Origin: an uncultured Polaribacter sp. | GTDB taxonomy: Bacteria > Bacteroidota > Bacteroidia > Flavobacteriales > Flavobacteriaceae | Reading direction: 5' to 3' | DNA length: 42,150 bases | Assembly: GCA_938084845.1 (NCBI GenBank) | Contig: CALKEB010000008.1 | Location: 1-42,150 of the forward strand | Program-made: the position numbers and the translations under genes | Shown here: piece by piece, positions 33,269-41,981 of the stretch | How positions within the stretch are numbered: position 1 is the first letter of the stretch | Layout: each line of letters starts with the position of its first letter | Notes under the pieces: generated by a model | What the model was told of the DNA's origin: nothing | Database searches by the model: none | Seen by the model: only the letters and a program-made list of their open reading frames with translations

Positions 33269-33685
33269 ATGATACAACCTTTCCACTTAGCAATTCCAGT
33301 TAAAAATTTAGAAAAATGTAGAACCTTTTATAGAGAGGTGTTGCAATGTGAAGAAGGCAGAACCACAGAGAATTGGGTAGATTTTAATTTTTTTGGACAT
33401 CAACTGGTCATTCACCAAAAAGAGAACTTTAAACCACAACAAATTTCAAATCCTGTTGATGGTTTTGATGTTCCTGTACCTCACTTTGGTGTTGTACTAT
33501 CTTGGGAAGATTGGCATACGTTAGCGAATAATTTAAAAGCAGCCAATACTAAATTTGAAATAGCACCATGTATCCGATTTAAAGGAAAAGTAGGAGAACA
33601 AACTACCATGTTCTTTAAAGATCCAGAAAATAATGCGTTAGAGTTTAAGGCCTTCCAAGATATTGGTCAATTATTTGCAAAATAA
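33269..33685 (+). CDS. VOC (glyoxalase/dioxygenase-fold) protein
   Basis: 138 residues, a single VOC module of two beta-alpha-beta-beta-beta units. The first begins FHLAIPVKNLEKCRTFYREVL (His6 as possible metal ligand) with a later HQLVIHQ. The second includes VPHFGVVLSWEDWHTLAN and ends KDPENNALEFKAF, where Glu is the usual last ligand. The metal pattern HxH/E suggests an enzyme rather than a binding protein; the reaction is unknown. It starts 4 bp after the upstream lipoprotein gene, so it probably belongs to the acpH-ggt cluster. Confidence 0.85.
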   Translation: MIQPFHLAIPVKNLEKCRTFYREVLQCEEGRTTENWVDFNFFGHQLVIHQKENFKPQQISNPVDGFDVPVPHFGVVLSWEDWHTLANNLKAANTKFEIAPCIRFKGKVGEQTTMFFKDPENNALEFKAFQDIGQLFAK

Positions 33686-33704
33686 GATTTTTAGCAGCAA
33701 GTAG

Positions 33705-33750
33705 TTTTAGTTTGATTTTTGGTATATTTAAACATTAAATCAAACTAAAA
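33705..33750. repeat. 14-bp perfect inverted repeat before the tricorn-like peptidase gene
   Basis: TTTTAGTTTGATTT (33705-33718) and AAATCAAACTAAAA (33737-33750) are exact reverse complements with 18 bp between them. The spacer contains TATATTTA (33723-33730), a near match to the -7 box, and the ATG follows at 33755. The arms therefore flank the likely promoter core. It may be an operator, or a hairpin ending the VOC transcript, though no T-run follows. Confidence 0.55.
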
Positions 33751-33754
33751 TATC

Positions 33755-36700
33755 ATGAAAAAAATAATTCTTCTTTTTTCGTTATTCTTAACTTACATCA
33801 ACTTTTCACAGGGAACTCGATTATTAAGGCAACCTACCCTATCTCATAACCAAGTAGTTTTTGTGCATGCCGCAGATTTGTGGAAAGGACCAATAAATGG
33901 TGGTAATGCAGTTAGGCTTACCAGTGATGAAGGGTATGAATCTAACCCTAAATTTTCTAAAGACGGTCAATGGATTGCTTTTACTGCCCAATATGATGGA
34001 AATACAGATGTATATGTAGTTTCTATAAATGGAGGTGAGCCTAAACGATTAACCTACCATTCTGCAACCGACATTGTGCAAGGCTGGACACCAGATGGCA
34101 AAATCTTATTCAGGTCTAACAGAGAAGGCAGACCAACACAAACCAACAAATTTTTTACGATTTCAACAAAAGGAGGATTACCAGAAGCATTTGAAATACC
34201 AAGAGCTGCCTTCGGAGAAATTTCTGAAAACAATAAATACATTGCCTACACCCCAATTACAAGTTGGGATGCAGAATGGAGAAACTATAGAGGTGGACAA
34301 GCTATGCCAATTTGGATAGTAAATTTAAAAACTAAAGAACTTATTAAAACGCCTCAATTAGATGGCGAAAGGCATGTAAATCCGGTTTGGTATAAAGGTG
34401 ATGTCTATTACATTTCAGAAAGAGATTATACCGCAAATATTTGGTCTTATAACATAAAAACAAAAAAAGAAACACAAATAACTTTCCATAAAAAGTTTGA
34501 TGTTAAAAACATTGATGCCAATAAAAATGGAATTGTGTATGAACAAGCAGGTTTTCTGCACATGTTAAACCCAGAAACCAAAGAAACCAATCAAATTGTT
34601 ATTGATGTTAAAGGGGATTTGAATTATTCGAGAACAAGATGGATGAATGTTACTGGTAGAAATTTAACAAATCCCAATCTATCTCCAAATGGTAGAAGAG
34701 CTATTTTTGAGTATAGAGGAGAAATTTTTTCAGTCCCTAAAGAAAATGGAACTTGGAGAAACTTAACACAGTCGTCTGGCGTTGCAGATCGCTCACCTAT
34801 TTGGTCTCCAATAGGGAATCAAGTTGCTTGGTTTTCTGATAAAAATGGTGAATATGAATTGGTCATAGCAGATCAGAATGGAGCTAATCAAGAGTTTATT
34901 AAACTACCAAATCCTACTTTTTATTTCCAACCCGATTGGTCACCTAATGGAAAATATATTGCATATACAGATACCAATTTTGTAATTTGGATTATTAACC
35001 TAGAGACTAAAAAGGTTACGAAAGCAGATGCTGATGGATTTGCACATCCAGATAGAAGCATGAACCCAAAATTTTCTCCTGATAGTGATTGGATTGTGTA
35101 TGCAAAACAAAACAGTACTAGTTTTAAATCAATTTATGCCTACCAAATAAGTACGCAAAAAATTGTTCAGATTACTGATCGAATTGCTGATGCAATTTCA
35201 CCTGTTTGGGATGCTTCAGGTAAATACATTTACACCTTAGCTAGTACAGATTATGGGTTGCAAACAGGTTGGTTAGACATGTCTTCGTACGATCCTAGTG
35301 TAACAAGAACCTTATATGCAATTGTTTTAGATTCAAAAGACAAAGCTCCAAACTTGCCAAAAACAGATGAAGAAAACAAAGTAAAACTAGAGAATACTCC
35401 TTCAAAAAAGAAAGACACGAAAGAAAAAACTATTGCAAAAACCAGTGTTGATGAAAATGGAATTTTTGATAGAGCTGTAGCTTTAGATTTACCTGCTAGC
35501 AACTATGTAGGCCTTTTAAAAGGACCTAAAAATAAAGTTTTTGTGGCAGAATCAAAGCCAAATTCTAGAGGATTAACCTTACATAATTATGATGTTACCA
35601 AAGAAAAACCAACAACTTTTGCAACTGGTGTTTCTTCTATGACTGCTTCTAGTGACGGAAATTCGATATTATTATCCAAAGGAAGTAGCTGGAGCATCAA
35701 CAAAGCAACCGCAGCCAAAGCAGGAAAAGAAAATTTAAAAACCAACTTAAAAATTAAAGTAGACCCTAAAGCAGAAGCACATCAAATTTTTAAAGAGGGG
35801 TGGCGATTTATGAGAGATTTTCTTTACGTAGATAATGTACATGGAGCACCTTGGAATGCTATTTATGACTGGTATTCTCCTTGGATAAATGATGTTAGGC
35901 ACAGAACCGATTTAAATTATGTTGTAGATATTATGAGTGGAGAAGTTGCCATTGGTCATTCTTATGTTTCTGGAGGAGATTTACCAAAACTTAATCGAGT
36001 AAATGTTGGTTTACTTGGTGCCGATTTAGAAAAAGACAAAGGATATTATCGTTTTAAAAAAATCTACAAAGGTGAACGTTGGAATCCAACAATTCCTGCT
36101 CCATTAGGTTTACCTGGTATCAATGTGAATAAAGGTGATTATCTATTGGCCATTAATGGTGTTGCACTTACATCAGATATGAACCCCTACCAAATCTTAG
36201 AGCAGACTGCAGGAAGAGAAATCTATATAAAAGTAAATGATAAAGCATCTCAAAAAGAGGCTAGATCCATTTTAATTACCCCAACTTCAAGTGAACGTGG
36301 TTTACGAAATATTGATTGGATTGAAGCCAACCGAAAAAAAGTAGACGAATTATCAAATGGAAAATTGGCCTATGTATATGTACCTAATACAAGCAATCCT
36401 GGGTTTACCTCTTTTAACAGATATTATTTTTCGCAACAAGATAAAAAAGGAGTTGTTATAGATGAAAGAAATAACGGAGGAGGTTCTGCTGCTGATTATA
36501 TGATAGATATCATGTCTAGAGAAGTTGTTGGATATTTTAATAGTAAATCGGAAAGTAGAACTCCTTGGACAACCCCAATGGCTGGAATTTGGGGGCCAAA
36601 AGTGATGATTATTAATGAAAGAGCTGGTTCTGGAGGAGATTTATTACCCTATATGTTTAAAGTGAAAAATTTGGGAACCTTAGTAGGTACAAAAACCTGG

Positions 36701-36997
36701 GGAGGTTTAGTGGGTACTTGGGATACTCCTAGATTTATAGATGGAGGTAGAATGGTAGCTCCAAGAGGTGGTTTTTATGATGTAAATGGCAATTGGGCAG
36801 TAGAAGGAGAAGGTGTTGCACCAGATATCGAGGTGCATCAAACCCCTAAAGAGGTTTTATTGGGGAAAGATCCTCAATTAGAAAAAGCAGTTGCAGAAGC
36901 ATTGCGTTTGTTAAAAAATAATCCTTTTACGCTACAACCAGAGCCAAAAGCACCTATTCGATCTAAAAGACCAAAAGGGTATCAAAAAGACAATTAA
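33755..36997 (+). CDS. Tricorn-protease-like S41 peptidase
   Basis: 1080 residues with signal peptide (1-19, LFLTYINFSQ). The N-terminal ~500 residues are a TolB/PD40-type beta-propeller (repeats such as NPKFSKDGQWIAF, QPDWSPNGKYIAY, NPKFSPDSDWIVY). A charged linker (about 530-570) leads to a second propeller-like part, then a tricorn core domain (from about 675). A PDZ domain follows (about 755-840, LLGADLEKDKGYYRF...GDYLLAINGV), and finally the S41 tail-protease domain. The nucleophile is probably Ser959 in ERAGSGGDLLPY. Archaeal tricorn degrades peptides in the cytosol, but this protein is exported and likely cleaves peptides in the periplasm. Confidence 0.93.
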   Translation: MKKIILLFSLFLTYINFSQGTRLLRQPTLSHNQVVFVHAADLWKGPINGGNAVRLTSDEGYESNPKFSKDGQWIAFTAQYDGNTDVYVVSINGGEPKRLTYHSATDIVQGWTPDGKILFRSNREGRPTQTNKFFTISTKGGLPEAFEIPRAAFGEISENNKYIAYTPITSWDAEWRNYRGGQAMPIWIVNLKTKELIKTPQLDGERHVNPVWYKGDVYYISERDYTANIWSYNIKTKKETQITFHKKFDVKNIDANKNGIVYEQAGFLHMLNPETKETNQIVIDVKGDLNYSRTRWMNVTGRNLTNPNLSPNGRRAIFEYRGEIFSVPKENGTWRNLTQSSGVADRSPIWSPIGNQVAWFSDKNGEYELVIADQNGANQEFIKLPNPTFYFQPDWSPNGKYIAYTDTNFVIWIINLETKKVTKADADGFAHPDRSMNPKFSPDSDWIVYAKQNSTSFKSIYAYQISTQKIVQITDRIADAISPVWDASGKYIYTLASTDYGLQTGWLDMSSYDPSVTRTLYAIVLDSKDKAPNLPKTDEENKVKLENTPSKKKDTKEKTIAKTSVDENGIFDRAVALDLPASNYVGLLKGPKNKVFVAESKPNSRGLTLHNYDVTKEKPTTFATGVSSMTASSDGNSILLSKGSSWSINKATAAKAGKENLKTNLKIKVDPKAEAHQIFKEGWRFMRDFLYVDNVHGAPWNAIYDWYSPWINDVRHRTDLNYVVDIMSGEVAIGHSYVSGGDLPKLNRVNVGLLGADLEKDKGYYRFKKIYKGERWNPTIPAPLGLPGINVNKGDYLLAINGVALTSDMNPYQILEQTAGREIYIKVNDKASQKEARSILITPTSSERGLRNIDWIEANRKKVDELSNGKLAYVYVPNTSNPGFTSFNRYYFSQQDKKGVVIDERNNGGGSAADYMIDIMSREVVGYFNSKSESRTPWTTPMAGIWGPKVMIINERAGSGGDLLPYMFKVKNLGTLVGTKTWGGLVGTWDTPRFIDGGRMVAPRGGFYDVNGNWAVEGEGVAPDIEVHQTPKEVLLGKDPQLEKAVAEALRLLKNNPFTLQPEPKAPIRSKRPKGYQKDN

Positions 36998-37007
36998 TCC
37001 ATAGAAA

Positions 37008-37033
37008 ATAATTCCCACTTTTGTGGGAATTAT
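37008..37033 (+). terminator. Hairpin after the tricorn-like gene
   Basis: A perfect 11-bp stem (37008-37018 with 37023-37033, loop TTTT; core AATTCCCAC/GTGGGAATT) lies just past the stop codon. The T-run after it is poor, so termination may be partial. It also covers an in-frame TTG at 37021, arguing against that codon as the start of the next gene. Confidence 0.6.
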
Positions 37034-37056
37034 CATTTAAATTCGTTTATTTTTCA

Positions 37057-37938
37057 TTGAAAATTATAGAAACTCATATTGCTTTACACTTAGAGAAACC
37101 TATTCGTTTTCAAGAGTATGGGATGGGTATTTTTAAAACAATTCCCACAAAATCGGGTATTAAAAAAGCCATCAAAAAACACTTAATCTTAATTGATGAC
37201 AACCCTGCAACTACTGCAACATTCATTTCCGGTGGCGAAAAAATTGTTTTACTAGAAGGCAACAATCAGCAAAAGTTTAATAACTTAAAATTAGATCTAG
37301 ACGTTGTATTTGAAGATGATTTTTTGGCTGTTATTTATAAACCTGCAGGCATTGTAATTAGCGGAAATAAATTTGTAACGATTGCAAATGCTTTAACTCA
37401 AAACTTACAGAAAAGTAAGCAATTAGATGCTGTAAAACCACAACCTATTCACAGATTAGATTACCCAACTTCAGGAGTGCTTTTAGTAGGTAAAACAAGT
37501 GCTGCTATTTTAAAACTTAGCGAATTATTTCAAAACAAAGAAATTCAGAAAACCTACTATGCAATTTCTATTGGAAAAATGGAATCTAGTGGTTTTATTC
37601 ATACTCCGATTGACAACAAAGAGGCTTTTACTGCTTTTAAAATTATAAGTAGTGTAAAATCTGAGCGGTTTAAGTATCTTAATTTGCTAGAATTATTTCC
37701 AAAAACAGGAAGAAAACATCAATTAAGAAAACATTTATTATCCTTAGAAAATCCTATTTTAGGTGACAAAGAATATTATTTAGAAGATAAAATTTTAAAT
37801 GGAAAAGGATTGTATTTACATGCTGCATCGCTTGAATTTGTGCATCCTTTCACAAATGCTTACCTTAAAATTCAGAAAGAAGTTCCCAATAAATTTACAT
37901 CTATATTCCCTAACTTCTCCCTAAAACAAAAAAATTAA
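37057..37938 (+). CDS. RluA-family pseudouridine synthase
   Basis: Converts specific uridines in rRNA or tRNA to pseudouridine. 293 residues if translation starts at TTG 37057 (reading MKIIETHIALHLEK); the next ATG falls within conserved sequence. An S4-like RNA-binding segment lies at about 30-75 (TKSGIKKAIKKHLILIDD). The catalytic motif HRLDYPTSGVLLV has Asp135 as nucleophile, followed by KTYYAIS and KTGRKHQLRKHLLSL. The exact target uridine cannot be told from sequence. It shares one base with the downstream DUF1272 gene (TAATG), so the two are translationally coupled. Confidence 0.9.
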   Translation: MKIIETHIALHLEKPIRFQEYGMGIFKTIPTKSGIKKAIKKHLILIDDNPATTATFISGGEKIVLLEGNNQQKFNNLKLDLDVVFEDDFLAVIYKPAGIVISGNKFVTIANALTQNLQKSKQLDAVKPQPIHRLDYPTSGVLLVGKTSAAILKLSELFQNKEIQKTYYAISIGKMESSGFIHTPIDNKEAFTAFKIISSVKSERFKYLNLLELFPKTGRKHQLRKHLLSLENPILGDKEYYLEDKILNGKGLYLHAASLEFVHPFTNAYLKIQKEVPNKFTSIFPNFSLKQKN

Positions 37939-38228
37939 TGTTACAAATTAGACCAAATTGTGAACACTGCAACAAAGCACTTCCAAATACTTCTACAGAA
38001 GCTATGATCTGTTCTTTTGATTGTACCTACTGTAAACAATGTGCTTTAATCGTTTTTGAAAATGTTTGCCCAAACTGTAATGGAAATTTTGTGGAACGCC
38101 CAATTCGTCCTCATAAACTATTAAAGAAACATCCTGCATCTACTAAGCAAATTTTTATACCTAAAAATTTAGAAGAGGTTAAAAAGAATCAAAATTCCAT
38201 AAAAATCATTCCTCCTGCGAAGCGATAA
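37938..38228 (+). CDS. DUF1272 zinc-binding protein
   Basis: 96 residues. The N-terminal ~60 residues are the DUF1272 domain with eight Cys in paired order: CEHC, a single Cys in MICSFDC, then CTYCKQC and CPNC, enough for two zinc sites. The tail (HKLLKKHPASTKQIF onward) is basic and probably flexible. Function unknown. Translationally coupled to the pseudouridine synthase, so a role in RNA metabolism is possible but unproven. Confidence 0.85.
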   Translation: MLQIRPNCEHCNKALPNTSTEAMICSFDCTYCKQCALIVFENVCPNCNGNFVERPIRPHKLLKKHPASTKQIFIPKNLEEVKKNQNSIKIIPPAKR

Positions 38229-38292
38229 TAGTGCCTCTAGATGTAGCAAACATTAATCGCAGTAAAACAATTCACTTGTTATTTTAAATTAA

Positions 38293-38300
38293 TAAATTTG
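38293..38300 (+). promoter_or_regulatory. -7 box upstream of the duplicated-domain gene
   Basis: TAAATTTG matches TAnnTTTG exactly, 24 bp before ATG 38325. It contains the TTG that would be the first codon of a longer reading frame (38298), which supports ATG 38325 as the real start. The -33 box is unclear. Confidence 0.5.
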
Positions 38301-38324
38301 TCTTCGACACTATGCAACAACTCT

Positions 38325-39602
38325 ATGAAGAAATTTTTTAAAATTTTAGCCATACTCTTAACTTTACTCATTGGTATTCTAGCCATCTATTATTTTGCAA
38401 ATAATGAAGAATTGCCTCAAGGAAAAAAAGGAAAAGAGGCAGAAGCTTTAGCACATAAAATGTTTGAAGCCATACATCATGAAGCTTTTAAAAATACCGA
38501 AATCATTGAATGGAATTTTAGAAATGCGCATTTCTACAAATGGTACAAACAACAAAACAAGGTAGAAGTCTCTTGGAAAGAGAATCGCGTAATCCTAAAC
38601 ACTAAAAACATCACAAATTCTAAAGCTTTTGTAAATAGAAAAAAAACAGACGACATTTCATTGATTAAAAAAGCGGAAGCCTATTTTAATAATGATTCTT
38701 TTTGGATTGTTGCACCTTACAAAGTATTTGATGCTGGCACAGAAAGAAGCATTGTAAAGTATAAGGGTAAAGAAGCGTTGATGGTTACTTACACTGCTGG
38801 AGGGTCTACTCCTGGAGATTCTTATCTATGGTTTTTGGATGAAAATTACATACCAACCTCATTTAAAATGTGGACTTCCATAATTCCTATAGGTGGTGTC
38901 GATGCAACTTGGTCTAACTATACAACTACTGAAGCAGGAATACTACTACCAACAAACCATAGATTATCGCTATTTGGATTGGAAATTCCTTTAGGCAATG
39001 TAAAGGCTTATAATAAAAAAGCAAATAAACTAGCACATAAAATTCTAACTGCCATAAAACACGAAAATTATAAAAACACAACGTTTTTAGAATGGAGTTT
39101 TGGAGGGAAAAGAAGTTTTAAATGGAATAAAAAACTGCATGTTGTTGCTGTGTATTGGGACGATTTTAAGGTAATATTACATCCACAAGACCTCGATAAA
39201 AGTACGGTATACTTTAAAGAAGAAAAGCAAGAAGATACAGACGAAATGATTGTAAAAAGAGCTTGGGATATTTTTAATAATGACTCTTTTTGGTTGGTAG
39301 CACCTCATAAACTATTTGATGATGGAGTACTCAGAAACTTAGTCTCTGTAGATGGAGAAACGGGTTTAAAAGTAACGTATACTACAGGTGGCAGTACTCC
39401 TGGAGATAGTTATGTTTGGCTTTTAGATAAAAACTATGTACCTAAGAGTTATAAAATGTACTTAAAAAATGGGAGAATGAATGGCACCCCAGCAACTTGG
39501 GAACATTGGATTACAACAGAAAGTGGAACTTTATTACCCACAAACCATACTTTTTCTAATGGAGGGTCGTTATCTATGGGAGCAGTAAAAGCATACAACT
39601 AA
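38325..39602 (+). CDS. Membrane-anchored protein with two copies of an unknown domain
   Basis: 425 residues. One N-terminal helix (about 5-24, ILAILLTLLIGILAIYYF) anchors it, the rest being periplasmic. Two copies of a domain of ~190 residues follow (about 41-228 and 232-425). Each begins LAHK-[MI]-x-x-AI-x-HE followed by KNT and EW-[NS]-F. Each then has NNDSFW-[IL]-VAP-x-K-[VL]-FD, later YT-x-GGSTPGDSY-x-W, and ends with LPTNH and V-KAYN. Conservation between copies is high, including all Trp/Gly/Pro positions. I do not recognise the domain; the beta-rich pattern could be a lipid- or ligand-binding fold. The gene overlaps the AI-2E permease gene by one base. Confidence 0.82.
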   Translation: MKKFFKILAILLTLLIGILAIYYFANNEELPQGKKGKEAEALAHKMFEAIHHEAFKNTEIIEWNFRNAHFYKWYKQQNKVEVSWKENRVILNTKNITNSKAFVNRKKTDDISLIKKAEAYFNNDSFWIVAPYKVFDAGTERSIVKYKGKEALMVTYTAGGSTPGDSYLWFLDENYIPTSFKMWTSIIPIGGVDATWSNYTTTEAGILLPTNHRLSLFGLEIPLGNVKAYNKKANKLAHKILTAIKHENYKNTTFLEWSFGGKRSFKWNKKLHVVAVYWDDFKVILHPQDLDKSTVYFKEEKQEDTDEMIVKRAWDIFNNDSFWLVAPHKLFDDGVLRNLVSVDGETGLKVTYTTGGSTPGDSYVWLLDKNYVPKSYKMYLKNGRMNGTPATWEHWITTESGTLLPTNHTFSNGGSLSMGAVKAYN

Positions 39603-40684
39603 TGAGCAGTAAAATTATTGCAAACGGAATTTTAAGAGCTTTAGCTACTGTGCTAGGTATTTGTTTGTTATGTTATTTTTTATTCAAAATACAGTCTGTT
39701 ATTCTATACCTTATAATTGCAGCTATTTTATCTTTAATTGGGCGTCCAATTATTATTTTTATTCGACGAAGATTAAAGTTTCCCAATACCATTGCAGTAG
39801 TAACTACCATGTTTCTTATGCTTAGCTTATTAACAGGTATTATCGTACTTTTTATTCCATTAATCATAGAACAAGGTAAAAATTTATCATTATTAGAAGT
39901 AGATGAATTACAAGCAAATATTCAAGATCTTTTTACACAAACTACAATTTATTTTTCATCAAAAGGCATTAATATTTTAGATGAATTAATGAATGTAGAT
40001 TTTACCAATCAATTTAAAACAATCCCAGACCTTTTTAACGCTATTTTAGCGACACTAGGCAACTTAAGTGTTGGGCTTTTTTCTGTGTTATTCATTTGTT
40101 TTTTCCTTATGAAAGACAGCAGAATTTTAAAAAACGGGCTTTTAATGTTGGTTCCTAAAAAGAACGAAAATAGATTTTCGGACTCTTTAGAAGTCATTAA
40201 TGATTTGCTCTCTAGATACTTTATTGGTTTAATTTTTCAAATTACAATCCTTTTTATTATTTATACAGTAGTATTACTGCTGTTTGGCATTTCTAACGCG
40301 GTTGTCATTGCTTTTTTATGTGCCTTATTAAACTTAATTCCTTATGTTGGTCCAATAATAGGAGCTTTACTTATGTTTACCTTATCTATGACTAGTAATA
40401 TTGGGCAAGATTTTCAAGCTTATATTCTTCCTACATCCTTAAAAATCATGATTTGGTATTTCTTGGCACAATTACTAGATAATTTTGTTAGTCAACCTCT
40501 CATTTTTTCTAAAACTACAAAGTCGCATCCATTAGAGATTTTTTTAGCCATTATTATTGGAGGGTTGCTGTTTGGAGTAACAGGTATGATTACAGCTGTA
40601 CCTATTTACACAGCATTAAAAGTTATTTTAAAAGAGTTTTTATCAGAAAACAAGATTGTAAAATCACTAACCAAAAATATTTAA
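39602..40684 (+). CDS. AI-2E family (PerM) permease
   Basis: 360 residues with about 8 membrane helices: three near the N-terminus, a soluble stretch (about 90-150, LLEVDELQANIQDLF...), then five more. Family motifs are NLIPYVGPIIGALL (about 238-251) and FVSQPLIFSKTTKSHPLEIF (about 296-315), where P-x-[IV]-x-[GS]-K-x-x-x-[HL]-P is typical of AI-2E/UPF0118 proteins. These include TqsA-type exporters and Na+/H+ antiporters, so the substrate is open. Its start overlaps the stop of the duplicated-domain gene and its stop is 6 bp before the methyltransferase, a three-gene operon. Confidence 0.9.
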   Translation: MSSKIIANGILRALATVLGICLLCYFLFKIQSVILYLIIAAILSLIGRPIIIFIRRRLKFPNTIAVVTTMFLMLSLLTGIIVLFIPLIIEQGKNLSLLEVDELQANIQDLFTQTTIYFSSKGINILDELMNVDFTNQFKTIPDLFNAILATLGNLSVGLFSVLFICFFLMKDSRILKNGLLMLVPKKNENRFSDSLEVINDLLSRYFIGLIFQITILFIIYTVVLLLFGISNAVVIAFLCALLNLIPYVGPIIGALLMFTLSMTSNIGQDFQAYILPTSLKIMIWYFLAQLLDNFVSQPLIFSKTTKSHPLEIFLAIIIGGLLFGVTGMITAVPIYTALKVILKEFLSENKIVKSLTKNI

Positions 40685-40690
40685 TTCGCT

Positions 40691-41866
40691 TTGAATTTAA
40701 AGCTCTTAGAAGACAACGTACAGCAGTATATTTCTGACAACCTAAAAACAGAAATAACCAAACTAATTTTAAAAGGCAGCCCCTTTAACGAAATAGCTAT
40801 TCAAGATTTAGCGAATCAAATTAGTGCGAAACAAAAATCTGAAAAGAAGTTACCTACTTGGTTTTCCAATAAACACATGTACTACCCTAATAAAATTAGT
40901 ATTGAGCAAACTTCTTCTGAAGTTACTGCACGTTACAAATCGAAACTTATAAAAGGAGATACCATCATAGATATTACAGGAGGTTTTGGCGTTGATTGCT
41001 TCTACTTTTCAAAAACGTTTAACGATGTTACACATTGTGAAATTAATGAATCATTATCTGAAATTGTTGCATACAACTATCAAAAATTAGGGGTAAATAA
41101 TATTAAAACACATGCAGGAAATGGATTTGATTACTTAAAAAAAACGGCAACACATTTTGATTGTATTTATATAGATCCTTCTAGAAGAAGCGATGTAAAA
41201 GGAAAAGTTTTTTTGTTAAAAGATTGCTTGCCTTATGTACCCCCAAAACTAGACTTCTTTTTCTCTAAAGCACGTTCCATTATCATTAAAGTGTCTCCAT
41301 TATTAGACATTTCTCAGACAATAGACGATTTAAAAAATGTAAAAGAGGTCCATATCGTTGCTGTTCATAACGAGGTGAAAGAAGTATTATATGTTTTAGA
41401 AAAAGATTTTGAAGGGCAAATCGAAATTAAAACGGTAAATTTTCACAAAGCAACTGTACAAGAATTAAACTTTTCTTTTCAAGAAGAAAAATATTCAAAT
41501 TATGCCATGCCACTTGCCTATTTGTACGAACCCAATAGTGCAATTTTAAAATCTGGTTGTTTTCAACAAATTTCAGAAAAAACAAATACATTTAAATTAC
41601 AACAACACTCGCATTTATTTACTTCAGAAACATACCTAGATTTTCCTGGCAGAAGGTTTAAAATTGAAGAAGTATTAAAGTATGACAAGAAAGCGTTAAA
41701 AAAATTAATACCCAACCAAAAAGCCAACTTTACCATCAGAAATTTCCCAAAAACAGTTGCGCAACTTCGAAAAGAAACTAAGATAAAAGACGGTGGCAGC
41801 ACCTATGTTTTTTTTACCAAAAACAAAAAAAACAAACTAATTTGTATTGTTTGTAGTAAAGTTTAG
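40691..41866 (+). CDS. Class I SAM-dependent methyltransferase, THUMP-like
   Basis: 391 residues from TTG 40691, the only start near the end of the previous gene. A helical N-terminal part (1-70) has KLPTWFSNKHMYYP, followed by the Rossmann domain. Motif I is DTIIDITGGFGVDCFYF (about 94-110), and the catalytic-type DPSRRSD (in YIDPSRRSD) is near 163. The C-terminal ~100 residues resemble the THUMP-like domain found in Bacteroidota RNA methyltransferases (PxF-type ending, AQLRKETKIKDGG). Probably modifies rRNA or tRNA; the target base is unknown. Confidence 0.85.
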   Translation: MNLKLLEDNVQQYISDNLKTEITKLILKGSPFNEIAIQDLANQISAKQKSEKKLPTWFSNKHMYYPNKISIEQTSSEVTARYKSKLIKGDTIIDITGGFGVDCFYFSKTFNDVTHCEINESLSEIVAYNYQKLGVNNIKTHAGNGFDYLKKTATHFDCIYIDPSRRSDVKGKVFLLKDCLPYVPPKLDFFFSKARSIIIKVSPLLDISQTIDDLKNVKEVHIVAVHNEVKEVLYVLEKDFEGQIEIKTVNFHKATVQELNFSFQEEKYSNYAMPLAYLYEPNSAILKSGCFQQISEKTNTFKLQQHSHLFTSETYLDFPGRRFKIEEVLKYDKKALKKLIPNQKANFTIRNFPKTVAQLRKETKIKDGGSTYVFFTKNKKNKLICIVCSKV

Positions 41867-41924
41867 GCAGTACCTAAAATAGACTGGTCTTCTTATTTAA
41901 AGCTTCTTAAAGTACTATTAATCC

Positions 41925-41955
41925 TTTTTATAGTTATACTTTTTCTGTAAGTTTG
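41925..41955 (+). promoter_or_regulatory. Possible promoter of fdhD
   Basis: TAAGTTTG (41948-41955) fits TAnnTTTG exactly, with TTTT 19 bp upstream (41925-41928). The fdhD ATG is 27 bp downstream. Confidence 0.5.
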
Positions 41956-41981
41956 TACAGTCCGTTTTATCTAAAATCGCT

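Noticed and set aside
37021..37056. Upstream start TTG 37021 for the pseudouridine synthase.
   Set aside because: It lies inside the hairpin 37008-37033 and adds residues not expected in the family; TTG 37057 gives the usual MKIIETH-type start.
38298..38324. TTG 38298 as start of the duplicated-domain protein.
   Set aside because: The codon is part of a TAAATTTG promoter box, and the extra nine residues precede a normal membrane anchor starting at ATG 38325.
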